From NCBI GenBank assembly GCA_030035585.1, contig CM057469.1:113748650-113812649 (forward strand): 64,000 bases of DNA. The letters are read 5' to 3'. Of the stretch, positions 11,598-23,589 are shown piece after piece. Numbering within the stretch: the stretch's first letter is position 1; every line of letters begins with the position of its first letter. The stretch comes from Dugong dugon (taxonomy: Eukaryota > Chordata > Mammalia > Sirenia > Dugongidae). The notes under the pieces were generated by a model that had not been told where the DNA came from, did not search any database, and saw only the letters and a program-made list of their open reading frames with translations. A program made the position numbers and the translations under genes.

Positions 11598-12573
11598 TAT
11601 ATAAATTATGGATAACATTGTGAAGAATGGGACTTTCAGAACACTTAATTGTGCTCATGTGAAAGCTGTTCATGAATCAAGAGGCAGTCATTCAGACAGA
11701 ACAAGGGGATACTGAGTGGTTAAGAATTGGAAAAGGTGTGTGGAAGGGTTGTATCCTTTCACCTTGCTTCTTCAGTCTGTATGCTGAACAAATAATCTGT
11801 GAAACAACTGTATGAAGAAGAATACAGCATCAGAATTTGAGGAAGACTCATTAACAAGCTGTGATATGCAGATGACACAACCTTGTTGCCTAAAGAAAAC
11901 AACTTGAAGCACCTACTGATGAAGGTCAAAGACTACGGCCTTCAGTATAGATTATGCCTGAATGTGAAGAAAACATGATCCTCACAACTGAACCAATAAC
12001 ATCATGATAAATGGATAAAAAGTTGTTGTCAGTGATTTCTGCTGCAAAAGTCTACTTTAAACTTTTAAAAAAGCAAAGACGTTACTTTGATGACTAAGGT
12101 GTGCCTGACTCAAGCAATAGTCTTTTCAAATGTCTCATATGCATGCAAAAACTGAACAATAAAAAAGAAAGACAGATGAAGAACAGATGCATTTCATTTA
12201 TGGTGTTGTCAAAGAATATTAAATTTACCATGGACTACCAGAAGAACAAACAAATCAATCTTAGAAGAAATGCAACCTGAATGTTCCTTAGAAGTGAGGA
12301 TGGGGAGACTTCAGTTCATTTCCTTTGGACATATCAGGAAAGACCAACAGCTAGAAAAGGACATCATGGTTGGTAAAGTAGAAAGTCTGCAAAAATAAGG
12401 TAAACCTCATTCAGATGGGTTGACACAATAGCCACAATAATGGACTCAGTATACCAATGATCATGAAGATGGCACAGGACCAGGCAGCATTTCATTCTGT
12501 CATACACAAGGTCACCATGAGTCAGAACCAACACAATGGCAACTAACAACAAAAACAGCAATAACAACAGCAA
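11598..12573 (+). mobile_element. RTE-clade LINE, 5'-truncated copy
   Basis: The copy begins inside the reverse transcriptase domain (aaattatggataacattgtg) and runs to the 3' end (caccatgagtcagaacc, then caactaacaacaa). The catalytic box is still readable at 11865-11885, which translates Tyr-Ala-Asp-Asp-Thr-Thr-Leu. The downstream thumb and C-terminal regions follow in order, but frameshifts and stops break the frame. RTE elements encode an AP-like endonuclease and a reverse transcriptase and act through target-primed reverse transcription. This copy lacks the endonuclease and cannot move. It is inserted into an older L1 relic of the same orientation. Confidence 0.9.
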
Positions 12574-13250
12574 CGACTGTTACCTCTAGTGGAAAGAGAG
12601 AACTATGAGCCAAAATTGCAGAATTTCTAACAATACTGATAAAAGCCACTGCCTGTTAGAAATAATGGGATAGTTATAGCAGTGACTAAGGAAAATTCAT
12701 AGCAATAAATCATTACATCAATAAATTAAAAGAACAAAGCATAAATTAATTTCCAATTCAAAGACTAGAAATACAATAATAACTTACACCGAACAATAGC
12801 CTTTGAGATAGCAATCATAACATATAAATTAATGAGGTATAAAGGAAAACAATGAGTAGAATTAATAAATTATTCACAAAATTCTAAAAAAATAGATAAA
12901 ATACAAGTAAAAATGTAAAAAGCACAAGTATATACAATAAGAAATTACATGAGGATAATAACAGTTGAAAATGAGGAAATTTAAAATAAAATCATAAGCT
13001 ACTTCTTTGATAGATGAAATGGATAATTTCCTAGGAAAACTCAATTTACTAAAATTGACTCCAGTATAATTAAAAAGCTTAAACAGAACTGTTCTTATTT
13101 TAAATGGAGAAAATTCCATTTTATACACAGAACTATGCCATAAAAACAATTTCCAGTCCTAAAAAGTTTTACAGGAAAATTCTATCAAAATTTCAAAAAT
13201 TATAATCCCAATATTATTTTACATTTTCCCGGAGCATTCAGATCCTTTAT

Positions 13251-13530
13251 GTTGAAAATTAACCTTAACGCCTAAACATACACACACGCATACGTCCATG
13301 TACAAAATTACCATTCTCACTTATGAATGGTGACGCATTTAAATTCAGTCTCAGTTATTATATGAAGAGGTAGTGTAATAATCTCTTAAAATGGAAATGC
13401 TTTAAAACGTTTATAGGAGAGTTAAATTGAAACTGACATCTCTTGTGGTTAATTTCCAATATAGTAAGAAGCTTCAGTCAATAGATAATATTTAACAAGA
13501 TAACTTCTAAGTTCTAGTGGTTATTTGGGG
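13251..13530. other. Noncoding, nothing recognised
   Basis: AT-rich DNA with no supported feature. Confidence 0.4.
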
Positions 13531-13590
13531 GGGGGTACACACACACACCACACACATGCACACATACGTACATATATACATACATCTTTA
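13525..13590. repeat. G run followed by (CA)n/(TA)n microsatellite
   Basis: A run of 9 G at about 13528-13536 is followed by imperfect (CA)n that passes into 'cgtacatatatacatacat'. Confidence 0.8.
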
Positions 13591-13654
13591 GAATCATATA
13601 CTGATTATAATAAAAATAATAGTAATGTCTATTAAAAAAGCCGAACATGTTTCT

Positions 13655-13820
13655 GACACTGTTTTAAGTGCTTTTTATGTATCACCTCTTTTTATCCTTA
13701 TGAAAACCCTCAGAGTTATCACCTCCATTTTATAGGAAACTGAAACAGAGGAGTAACCTGCCCAGATTGGGTAGCTGCTAATAGGAGGGTTGGGATTCAA
13801 TCCTGGCTACATCGTCTCAG
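13655..13820 (-). mobile_element. MIR-type SINE
   Basis: Reversed MIR core: 'ccattttataggaaactga', then 'gtaacctgcccagattgggt', then 'gggttgggattcaatcctgg'. The order matches the family well, so this is one of the better preserved old elements in the window. Confidence 0.8.
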
Positions 13821-13829
13821 CTACTACTA

Positions 13830-15775
13830 TCTATGAATATAATTTCCCCTGTAAGAACACATGAAATCAGTAGAGAATATTGGACTTGTAGTAATTTTGA
13901 CAATAATAACACCTAGTTAAGAGAAATAATGAGTGGAGGTGAGGCTGGTGTCATGCCAGGACGAGCTCTACCATCATCAGAATAACTGCTATCTTGCAAC
14001 ATTGCTGTCAAGTGGCCATCCAGCCTTTGGTGGCAGGGAAATCAAAATCCTATTTTATCACTTGACAAATATTATTTAGAAATTAGAAAGTTAATTATTT
14101 TTCTTAGATTCAACCTGTCTCAAAATAACAGCCATCCACTCAACCCAATTCTGTCTATAGTGGCAGTTCGGAGATGATATAATAGCTCTTTCACTGGCAA
14201 AGTTTTAATCATTTAGAAATAGAGATCTCGTCCATCCATTCTTCCTTTATTCTCAGTAAGAATCTTGGCCTTCTTTACCTGCTCCATGTAGATTATACAG
14301 CACTATCTTATCTTGGGATGCACTTTGAGTACTGCAATAATGGAGAGGCAAGTGGTATCTAGATATTCAGCTTTAAACAGCCTGCAGTTGAAGGCACACG
14401 TTGTGTGACCATCATCATGACCTTTAGTGTACTTTCCCAGCTATTCCTCATGACCCTCTCTTTCATTTCTAAATATTGAATATTCCTGTACGTCTTGCAA
14501 AAAAGAGCCAAAATTGCTCCTTGAGATTTTGTTCCAGATAGGAGAACACAAGGAAATAGTTATGTAAGATTGTGCGGGCAATAATTGAAAACATGGTCAA
14601 ATATAACTGTGATAGTCATCACTTACACTTAACTATGCCATGGTTGTATCACGTTCATTTGTTGGTTCATTCTAACCAACAACATCAAAAATAAAACAAA
14701 CAAATTTGCAATCCCTAAACTCACACTAAGGAGGTCTCCATTCTTATTTTAAATCTTTGTTCTTGATGTCCAGACCAACAGCTCTGTTCTCTAACCATGA
14801 ACCCAACCCCATATTCCACTCTCTAGCTAGCCTCTTTGGCCTGAGAAGTTGTTCCTTGGGTTGCATTTCTCATTCTCATCTTGCCCTTTCAGGTACAAAA
14901 TTATAAGCTGGTTTTATATTCTCTGCTTGCCAAATACATATTCTGGTTATGTTCTTCTCCATTTTTAGATTTTATTATTTTTTTTAAACTAGTTTTTTAG
15001 TTACGGATGGTAGCACAGCTGTTGCATGCCCCAAGCCCTAGGTGTCTCGTTCTGCTACCAAATTGCTGTCAGGTCCATGATGTAAACGTACTAATGCTTG
15101 AACTGCCTTTATTGCTTCTAGAGGAGATGTTAGGAAGAGCTAACAGACCCATTTTAGGTCTTCTCAAAACTGATTTAAATGCAAATTGCAATTGTTTTGC
15201 CAAACCTAAAGATGATGTATGTCAGAAATTCCCAAAGTATGTTCCAAGAAACCACAGAATGTTACTGAGAAAAGAAAAATCAGTGAGTAAAGGGGAAATT
15301 TAAAATGGAATACATTTAGGAAAAGCTGGGTATTTTTAATCTCAAAAAGTCACAGTATTTTTAATATTCACTGTTGCCTTCCATGAGGGAGATGAAGTAT
15401 GCGCCATTTCCAAAACATTTATCTCCCAAGTCATTTTTCAAGGAACATCTTAAAGGACTAGTGCTCCCCAGAAATCTCTTTGGCAAATATTGACTTAGAA
15501 GGAACTGTGGTAAGAAACACTGTAATAACACTCCAGTGGAATGCTTTGGGGATTATTAAGAGTCTTTCTTACTGATGTATTCCAAGTTGTCTCAGAAGTA
15601 CAAAAAGATATTAAAAACCACAATTAGAGGGCCATTACTTAATTTTAATGTCAGAGAAACAGGCACAACATTTTTTGGAAATCTCAGCATTTGGTATTCT
15701 CTTCCAATGACAATCAGGTTGAAATGGGGAAAGAAAGGAACGAAAACATATTTTAAAGCAGTTTGAAAAATTATG
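13830..15775. other. Mostly single-copy noncoding DNA, possible ancient repeat relics
   Basis: 14005-14230 has a loose resemblance to an ancient LINE 3' end (L3/CR1-like) in reverse orientation, beginning 'ggccatccagcctttg'. The match is too weak to insist on. A 98-codon frame at 15007-15303 starts with ATG but shows no domain. Nothing else is recognised. Confidence 0.35.
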
Positions 15776-15975
15776 GCTGATGGACCAAACCTGGCCTGTA
15801 TCAGGTTTTATAAATAAAGTTTTATTGGAACATAGCCACACTTATTCGTTTGTCTATGGCTGCTTTCACACTGCAATGTTATAGATAAGGTGTCACAACA
15901 GAAACTTTCTGGCCCACAAAACAGAGAATATTTATTTATTATTTGGTCCTTTATAGCAAAAAGGTTGCTGATCCT
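15776..15975 (+). mobile_element. hAT-type nonautonomous DNA transposon
   Basis: The sequence follows a well-known mammalian repeat: a 'ggaccaaacctggcctg' opening, then 'taaataaagttttattggaa', then 'tctatggctgctttcacact', closing with 'ggtccttta' and 'aaggttgctgatcc'. I assign it to the hAT group from memory of this pattern. A diverged copy in the opposite orientation lies at 45362-45555 and a fragment at 57712-57802. Confidence 0.7.
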
Positions 15976-16022
15976 TTTCTAAAATTAACATTAACTGAAT
16001 AAACCAAAGTAGATGCAGAAAG

Positions 16023-16184
16023 TAGAGCCTTGGTGGTGCAGTGATTAAGAGTTATGGCTCTAACCAAGAGGTTGGCAGTTCAGATCTACCAGCTGGTCCT
16101 CGGAAACCCTATGGGGCAATTCTACTCTGTCCTATAGTGTTGCTATGAGTCAGAATTGACTCAATGGTAACGAGTTTTTGGGTT
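16023..16184 (+). mobile_element. AfroSINE, short form
   Basis: Head 'gagccttggtggtgcagtga' and B-box region 'ggcagttcagatctacc' pass directly into 'cctcggaaaccctatggggc'. The tail is 'atgagtcagaattgactcaa' with a TTTTTGGGTT end. Full length for the short form and moderately diverged. Confidence 0.93.
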
Positions 16185-17490
16185 AGATGCAGAAAACTAT
16201 GTCCATTAACTCTTACTTGAAATAATCACCCAGATTCCTAAAAAGAGTAGTTTAAAATTACAAGGAAAAGTTATGAGATGGAAAATACATATTCTATGTC
16301 GGAGGAAAATCAAAGATTCTACGATCTTTCTTTGTGAGTATACATGTATCTGTATGTGCACATACACATGTGTATTTTTCTTTTTAACTTACATGCTTGC
16401 ATATATGTGTTCTGTATAACTTTCTCATGCACAAAACAACACAATCAATATAATACTAAAAAGTAATGATTTATTTGCAGGTATCAAAATAGTAGCAGCA
16501 GAGAATATTAATTTGGTGGACAAGTTTAAATTTTTCTGTATAGTTCAGATTAATATTACTATTATTAGAAAAGTATTAAAAATGTTTTGAAAAGCCTAAA
16601 TTTAAAATATCACATTATTTTAACAAAAACTGAATAAACAATTGGAGAAAATTTAAATCATATTAATTTTTCATCTTAACTGAAAAGAGACGTGAGAAAC
16701 TTCAACATTCTTGAAATAATGAATATGTGTTTGTTTTTAAGACTATAATGGTAACCACAAATAAAGCAATAAAATAATACCAGGCAAATTATTAGCCCAA
16801 CACGAAGAAAAAGTAATCAGTAGACTAAAAGATAAAGGAAAATTCCATGGAGCTTTAATTAATCAATCAACCATCAAATGAGAATAAAAAAATAAATTAT
16901 TCTATTATTTAATTCAGAACATCAATTAGTTACATTTTGTATTAGAAGAAACAAATATTCTCACACTTAACCTTTAAAATAAATTCAAGTATATGTTGTT
17001 CATAAGACCTACAAGGAATTATATTTCTTGCAAGTCACATCCAAATGATAACGAAGATTTTCCAAAAGAGAGGGATTTTTTTGAAGTGATTATTGTCTTA
17101 AGTATAGGTGGAAAATCTCTAATAACCTAATAATCTTAGATAACCTCTGATACCATTAATTTTAAAATTATAGCATTAATTAGCATGGTGCCATAAAGAG
17201 AGAGTTTGTAGGTGAACTATTCGAACCTTCAAAGAGCACATAATGTTTGTTATTTGACCTTTTTCAGGCAATAAAAAACATGAACACAGCTCCAAAATAT
17301 TATTTCCAGGTAGGCTAACCAGGTGCAACCTAACAATGATAAACAAACAGATAAATTCTAAGGTCAGTTTATGAAATAGATTAGTCTTATTTACTGTTGA
17401 CATCAAAAAGGTGCTGATTAATAGATATATGCACAAAGAGAGACGTTTATAGTGGAATTCCTCAGGGATCTTAACTCAGCCTCATCCTAT
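16185..17490. other. AT-rich noncoding DNA
   Basis: No gene or assigned repeat. The 16600-16900 part is A-rich and could be an eroded LINE, but I cannot support it. Confidence 0.35.
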
Positions 17491-17493
17491 TCT

Positions 17494-17541
<48 letters not shown>

Positions 17542-17555
17542 CGTGTGCTTGTGCA
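17494..17555. repeat. (GT)n microsatellite with CG steps
   Basis: About 20 uninterrupted GT units followed by 'gcgcgcgtgcgtgtgc', all alternating purine and pyrimidine. Confidence 0.95.
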
Positions 17556-17559
17556 CATC

Positions 17560-18279
17560 GATAAGGAACCAACTTTAGTCTGAACTGAATCCTTTGCTCC
17601 AGTTTATGGTCTTGGTCCCCTAGGAGTTAGTTTATAGACTTTAGGAACTTCCTGAAACAGAACTCTTACTAAGGAGAAGGGCATATGGCTTGACAGGCTT
17701 GACCCAACAATTAAATCTCAGGGTCAGAGGTAGGGAAGTTTCTAGTTCTGTCAAAATGTACCCTGTCCTTAATTGCTCTTTTACAAAAATCACAGATTCA
17801 TCTCTGTGTCCCAAGGATAAGATGCTGTAAAAAAAAACCTGAAAGAGTTGGCTTTACTCAAACGTCCATACATTTTAGGATGCACTGTTGTTAATGTGTA
17901 CATGTCTTGCTTATTTATCTATAGAAGAGGAGAGTCACTCTTCATTATTGTCATGAACCAATAAGCAACAGATCACTTTTTCCCCTCAAACATGAGCAGA
18001 TCTGTACTGTGAACAGAACTTCGACAGGTTTTAAATGGTCTAAAGTCAAACAGGTCTACAGTACAGCTGCTCCAATGAACTACAAGTAATTTTCCCAATG
18101 AGATAAATTCAAGTGTACATATTATACTGAAAAAGGCAGTTAATTCACTGTACCTATACGTAGCTTTTATCAATATATATTTTTAAAGATGTACAAAGAT
18201 GACAGTGGATAGTATTTATGGAGATATATACTTTGGCTATTCAAAACTTCTATTCTCTAAAACTAAGGATTTTTAATAA
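17560..18279. other. Single-copy-looking noncoding DNA
   Basis: No repeat family or gene is recognised. Frames here are short. Confidence 0.4.
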
Positions 18280-18810
18280 TAAAATAGATTTCCTGGGGAG
18301 GCAGCGAGCTGTCCATTACTTAAAGCATTCATCCATATGCTAGAAAATCATGAGATGATTATGCATTAGCAAAAATTCAAGCACTGATGGGTGATTGGGC
18401 AGTCTTGCTATAAAAATTACTGAGTAATCTGATTCACTATATCTAGATAGAGGCCTTGTCTGCTTATGATTTCTAAATGGATGACTTTTGAGGAGAATAT
18501 GTCTAATCTATGTCATTAATTAACTTGTTTGTAATCGATTGGAAAATACAGACTGCTAGGTTGCTATAATAGCTAAAAAGAGTAGATCAGTTGATTTTCA
18601 ACATGGTGCTTTTAATCAAATGGCATTATGCAGAAAAGCTATGCTAATGTTCTTATTTTCAGAATGGGCAAAACATTAGCTCTCTTATAAGGCTCTGAAT
18701 ATTATTTGGTGAAAGGTATTAAAAAAGCACTATTGCAAATGGCTTGAGTAATTATTTTTATTAACTGCTATTTAATTCAGCAAAACAGTTTTAATCACTT
18801 GATTGTAAAC
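18280..18810. promoter_or_regulatory. Candidate conserved noncoding element / enhancer
   Basis: This block is free of recognisable repeats and microsatellites. It is dense in homeodomain-type cores: 'cattaattaac' near 18510, 'gtaatcgattgg' near 18530, 'gatgattatgcattagc' near 18355, and 'ttaatcacttgattg' near 18790. It also has Oct-like words such as 'ggcattatgcagaaaagc' and 'tatgctaatg' (18620-18650). Reading frames are short and closed. This composition is typical of deeply conserved developmental enhancers, but conservation cannot be seen from one genome. The call is an inference. Confidence 0.35.
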
Positions 18811-19480
18811 CCACCAGATATCTACATGTTTGTGTCTGTGTGTGTGTGGGAGATACACAAACACATTTTTATATATAATCTATTCACTATGTATACATAA
18901 TACACATACAGCCACACTAGACAGTTTAAAATAATATGATTTAGTAATAACTTAATTTCTGCATTATAACATTATCTCTTAAAATTCTTGCAGCTTTTAC
19001 CACTTTACAAAACTCACTTACCTTACTAATTATTAGGGAGGGACATTTTATTTTAAAATCAGGCAAAAAAAAAGAAAAAGAAAAAAGACTTTGTCAAACA
19101 ATGCAATCGTTTACAAAAAGAAAAGCAAACACTAAGAGCCAGACTTACTAGAACAATCCCAGGTAGATATTTTCCCATTTTAGAATTTTTGCACTTCATT
19201 TGCATTTCTATTTGTAACTTATCTACTTTTTATAGCATCTAGTGTTCGTTTTCAGCTCTAGTTATATAAAACTTTTGGAAGATGGTAGACTGATTTGCTC
19301 TGTATAAAAATGCTTCATATTCAAATTAACTTCATAAAACATATTACCTCTCAGTTCTTTACTAGTGAGTCTATTATCAAATTGCTGCACCATTTATCCA
19401 TCAGAGAGCAAGGGTAGTCATAATAAAAACAATGCCTTATACAGCATTTTTGTGACCTATACAATTTATAAATCAAGGTC
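18811..19480. other. AT-rich noncoding DNA
   Basis: Contains a short GT stretch near 18836-18848 and an A/G-rich run at 19066-19087. No gene is recognised. Confidence 0.4.
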
Positions 19481-19499
19481 ACAAATATTATCTGATTTT

Positions 19500-19523
19500 C
19501 ACGTGGATCCTCACGTGGATCCT
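19500..19523. repeat. Perfect 12-base tandem duplication with E-boxes
   Basis: The unit cacgtggatcct occurs twice in a row, at 19500-19511 and 19512-19523. Each copy carries a CACGTG palindrome. Confidence 0.95.
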
Positions 19524-19559
19524 CAGAACAAAGTAGACTTGGTTGATACTTCAAGCTAA

Positions 19560-20165
19560 AAGCTTTCATCCTCTGAGCCACATAGAATGTGGCCCAGAGC
19601 ACAGAATGGACAGCACAACCCTCAGGACTTCTCTTCCCTCTCTGTCACGGCTTCTGGCAAAGGGAAACAAAATGACTTTTAGAGATTTAAGTATTTCTCT
19701 ATCTTTACCTTGAACTCTGGATCTATCCATTATCTGTCTATAAATCCAGCAAGTTCTTTAGGTTGTACAATTAAGACACCAGTCTGCGCCTTCATCATCC
19801 CGTTGGAATACGATGTAAAGAGCCATGGGGGTAAACACACTGTAAAATTTATTGCTGGTGTTGAGCCCCATTTCTTTCTATAAATAATTAAGAAAATGGC
19901 TAGCTTCCATGCAGACTATGGAGGGTGGCAGTGCAACCCCAATTACTTACGCTGACAACTGAATTAATCTTCTTCTTTTCTTTTTCTTTTTTCAGTAACA
20001 TATGGGCTCCACTCAGCTGTGGAATATGGCGGAACCTCACTGGGATCACATCTGTCAGGTTTGCAGGGTGAATAAAAGCACTCAGCAGGTTTGTGTGCTA
20101 CAGTGTGTCTGGATACAGGGGGAGATTAGTGCCAAGTAGTCTATGTCCTTGGAAAAATATTCTGC
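19560..20165 (+). other. Single-copy region with splice-acceptor-like site and 45-codon frame
   Basis: A polypyrimidine tract at 19969-19992 ends in CAG at 19993-19995, with plausible branch-point words (ctgac, ctgaat) 20-30 bases upstream. Just downstream an ATG at 20002 opens a 45-codon frame that closes with TAG at 20137-20139. The peptide begins Met-Gly-Ser-Thr-Gln-Leu-Trp and has cysteines at residues 18, 21, 31 and 35. Donor-like CAG/GT steps occur at 20058/20059 and 20088/20089. I recognise no protein family. This could be a small exon, part of a noncoding RNA, or chance. Confidence 0.25.
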
Positions 20166-20284
20166 TTTGTTCCAAAGATGTTAAAGAATATTACCTATTG
20201 CTTAGATGAACCTCATAAAATATTCTTTATGGAAAAAATTTTTAAAAATAAGTGTCTAAGATGCTTTACACCAATTAGAATTTC

Positions 20285-20357
20285 TCTCTCTCTCTCACAC
20301 ACACATATACAAACACACACAAAGACACACACATATTTACATACATATACACACACT
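20285..20357. repeat. (CT)n followed by (CA)n microsatellite
   Basis: A 'tctctctctctctc' stretch passes into imperfect (CA)n with 'atacacacactc' at the end. Confidence 0.85.
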
Positions 20358-20764
20358 CAGAGGTTTAGTCTCTTGGTTATGTTTTACCCATGGTGTGGAC
20401 AAAGGATCACTTGAAAAATAATTTAGGTAATAAACACCATGAAATAAGGTGGAAAAAGTACATTGCCTTGAACACAGAAATGACAATTTCTATCAGGTAT
20501 GGACATATTTTCATTCCTACCTAACCCGGACCCAGGATACTGCAAATTCTGTTCTATGAAAAAAAAAAAAAATCAAAAACAACGTCAAGCTTGAACGATC
20601 CATGTGAATTATCTCAGGTGAAATTTTTTATGAGATCGCAGATTCAAATAATTAAATATGATACAGTTGGCAAACATTTATATGGTTCAAACTGCTACAG
20701 GCCTCATGTCAGAAGAAAATCACTTTGTCTGAAATTCTGATTCTTTTATATTTTCACTTAGTTA
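20358..20764. other. Noncoding, nothing recognised
   Basis: AT-rich; includes an A run of 13 at about 20559. No supported gene. Confidence 0.4.
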
Positions 20765-20775
20765 ATGAAAGTGTC

Positions 20776-23589
20776 CCCCACATGTCTGTCAGTTTGTCGT
20801 ACTGTGGGGGCTTGGGTGTTGCTGTGATACTGGAAGCTATGCCACCACTATTCAAATACCATCTGGGTCACCCATGATGTACATGTTTAAGCTGAGCTTC
20901 CAGACTAAGATAGCCTAGAAAGAAGGACCTGGTAGTCTACTTCTAAAAAAAAAATTAGTGAAAACCTTATGAATAGCAGCGGAACATTGTCTGATGTAGT
21001 GCAGGGAAATGAGCCTTTCAGCTTGGAAGACACTCAAAATACAACAGAGGGAGAGCTGCCTCCTCAAAGGAGAGTCAACCTTAATGAAGTAGATGGAGTC
21101 AAGCTTTCGAGACCTTCATCTGCTGATGTGGGATGACTCAAAATGAGAAGAAACGGCTGCAAACATCAGTTAATAATTGAAATGTGGAGAACAGGAAGTA
21201 TGAATCTAGGAAAATTGGAAATTGTCAAGAATTAAATGGAATGCATAAACATAGCTATCCTAGGCATTAGTGAACTGGTGAAATGGACTGGTATTGGCTG
21301 GCCATTTTGAATTGGACAATCATATGGTCTACTATGCCAGGAATGACAACTCGAAGAGAAGTGGCATCACATTCATCGTCAAAAAGAACATTTCAAGACC
21401 TATCCTGAAGTATAACTGTCAGTGTTAGGATAATATCCATACGCCTACAAAGAAGACCAGTTAATATGACTATTATTCAAATTTACACACTAACCACTAA
21501 GGCTAAAGATGAAGAAATTGAAGATTTTTACCAACTTCTGCAGTCTGAAATTGATCAAACATGCATTCAGGATGCATTCATAATTATTGGTGATTGGAAT
21601 GTGAAAGTTGGAAACAAAGAAGAAGAATCAGTAGCTGGAAAATATGGCCTTGGTGATAGAAATGATGCCAGAGATCACACGATAGAATTTTGCAAGACTA
21701 AGGACTTGCTCATTGCAAATACCTTTTTTCAACAACATAAATGACGACTATACATGTGGACCTTGCCAGATGGAAGGCACAGGAATCAAATCAGGTACAT
21801 CCTTGGAAAGAGACAATGAAGAAGCTCAGTATCATCAGTCAGAACAAGGCCAGTGGCTGACTGCTGAATGGACCATCAATTGCTCCTACGCAAGTTCAAG
21901 TTGAAGCTGAAGAATATTAGAATAAGTCCATGGGAGCCAAAGTATGACCTTGAGTATATCCCACCTGAATTTAGAAACCATCTCAAGGATACATTTGACG
22001 CATTAAACACTAATGATCTAAGACCACATGAGTCATGGAATAACATCAAGGACATCATATATGAAGAAAGCAAGAGGTCATTCAAAAGACAGGAAAGAAA
22101 GAAAAGACCAAAATGGATGTCAGAAGGGACTCTGAAATTTGCTCTTGAACATTGAGTAGCTAAAGTGAACGGAAGAAATACTGAGGTGAAAGAGCTGAAC
22201 AAAAGATTTGAAAGGGCAGCTCAAGAAGACAAAATGAAGTATTATAATGACATATGCAAAGACTTGGAGTTAGAAAACCAAAAGGGAAGAACACACTTGG
22301 TATTTCTCAAACCGAAAGAACTGAAGAAAAAATTCAAGCCTTGAGTTGCAATACTGAAGAGTTTTATGGGTAAAATACTGACTGATACAGGAAGCATCAA
22401 AAGTAGGCGGAAGGAATATACAGAGTCACTGTACCAAAAAGATTGGCATTCAATCTTTTCGGGAGGTAGCATATGATTAGGAACCAATGGTACTGAAGGA
22501 AGAAGTCCAAGCTTCACTGAATACATAGGCAAAAAAAAAAAAAAAAAAAGGATTCAAGAATTGATAGAATACCAATTGAGATGTTTCAACAAACAGATGC
22601 AGCACTGGAGGTACTCACTCATCTATGCCAAGAAATTTGGAAGACAACTACCTGGCCAACAAATGGAAGAAATCCACATTTATGCCTATTCCAAAGAAAA
22701 GTGGTTGAACAGAATAAGGAAATTATAGAACAATATCATTAATATCACAGGCAAGTAAAATTTTGCTGAACATCATTCAAAAGCAGTTTCAGCAGTACAT
22801 CTACAGGGAACTGTCAGAAATTTAAGCTGGATTCAGAAGAGGACGTGGAACATGGGATGTCATTGCTGATGTCAGATGGATCCTGGCTGAAGGCAGAAAA
22901 TGCTAGAAAGATGTTTACCTGTGTTTTGTTGACTATGTAAAGGTGTTCAACTGTATGGATCATTACAAATTATGTATAACATTGTGAAGAATGGAAATTC
23001 CAGGAGACTTAATTGTGCTCACAAAGAACATGTACATAGATCAAGAGGAAGTCGTTTGAACAAAACAAGGAAATGAGACATCTTTAATGTTGTGAAAAGC
23101 AAAGAAGGCACTTTGCAGACTAAGGTGTGCCTGACCCAAGCTGTGGTGTTTTCAATCATCTCTTACACATGTGAAAGCTGGGCAATGACTAAGGAAGACC
23201 TAAGAAGAACTGATGCCTTTGAATTACGGTGTTGGCGAAGAATATTGAATATAACATGAACTGCCAAAAGAACGAACAAATCTGTCTTGGAAGGAGTACA
23301 GCCAGAATGCTTCTTAGAAGCAAGGATGGCTAGACTTCGTCTCACATACTTTGGATATATTGTCAGGAGGGAACAGTCCCCAGAGAAGAACATTGTGCTC
23401 GGTAATGTAGAGGGTCAGTGAAAAAGTGCAACACCCTCAAAGAAATGAATGACACAGTGACTGCAACAATGGGCTCAAGTATAACAAGGATGGGGAGGAT
23501 GGCGCAGGACTGGGCAGTGTTTCTTTCTGTTATTCATGAGGTCACTGTGAATCGAAACTGACTCGATGGCACCTAACAACAACACAACC
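20776..23589 (+). mobile_element. RTE-clade LINE with both ends, internal deletion
   Basis: A near-complete insertion bounded by a perfect 11-base target-site duplication (atgaaagtgtc at 20765-20775 and 23590-23600). It has a 5' UTR, then an AP-endonuclease region (the motif Gly-Asp-Trp-Asn-Val-Lys-Val-Gly is readable in the frame 21466-21744), a linker (21868-22155), and the reverse transcriptase start with motif A (Phe-Val-Asp-Tyr near 22926). The C-terminal region follows, and the tail is 'actgactcgatggcaccta' with AAC repeats. Near 23055-23085 the sequence jumps from just past motif A to the C-terminal part, so the YADD region is gone, roughly 0.4-0.5 kb by comparison with the other copies. 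Many stops and frameshifts are present and the copy is dead. Confidence 0.92.
22531..22549. repeat. Poly-A run inside the RTE
   Basis: 19 A in a row within the reverse transcriptase coding part, at a place where related copies have only about five A (compare the reversed sequence near 51415). This is local A-run expansion and breaks the frame. Confidence 0.85.

Larger units (their letters stand above)
9840..13250 (+). mobile_element. Old L1-type LINE relic (ORF1 to ORF2 5' half), split by an RTE
   Basis: Plus-strand islands follow L1 gene order. 9950-10100 resembles the ORF1 coiled-coil/central part (gaagatatagaagacaggta-like wording and 'ggagatccaccatacatatt'). 11430-11590 resembles the ORF2 endonuclease region. 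12640-12770 matches the L1 pattern around 'attcatagcaataaatcatt'. 13000-13200 matches the segment before the reverse transcriptase (gatgaaatggataatttcct, then 'ggaaaattctatcaaa'). All frames are broken. The RTE fragment at 11598-12573 sits inside the ORF2 part, so this L1 is the older of the two. Subfamily and exact ends are uncertain. Confidence 0.55.

Noticed and set aside
21876..22202. 108-codon minus-strand frame as a gene
   Set aside because: Antisense of the RTE linker region, which reads as RTE protein on the plus strand.
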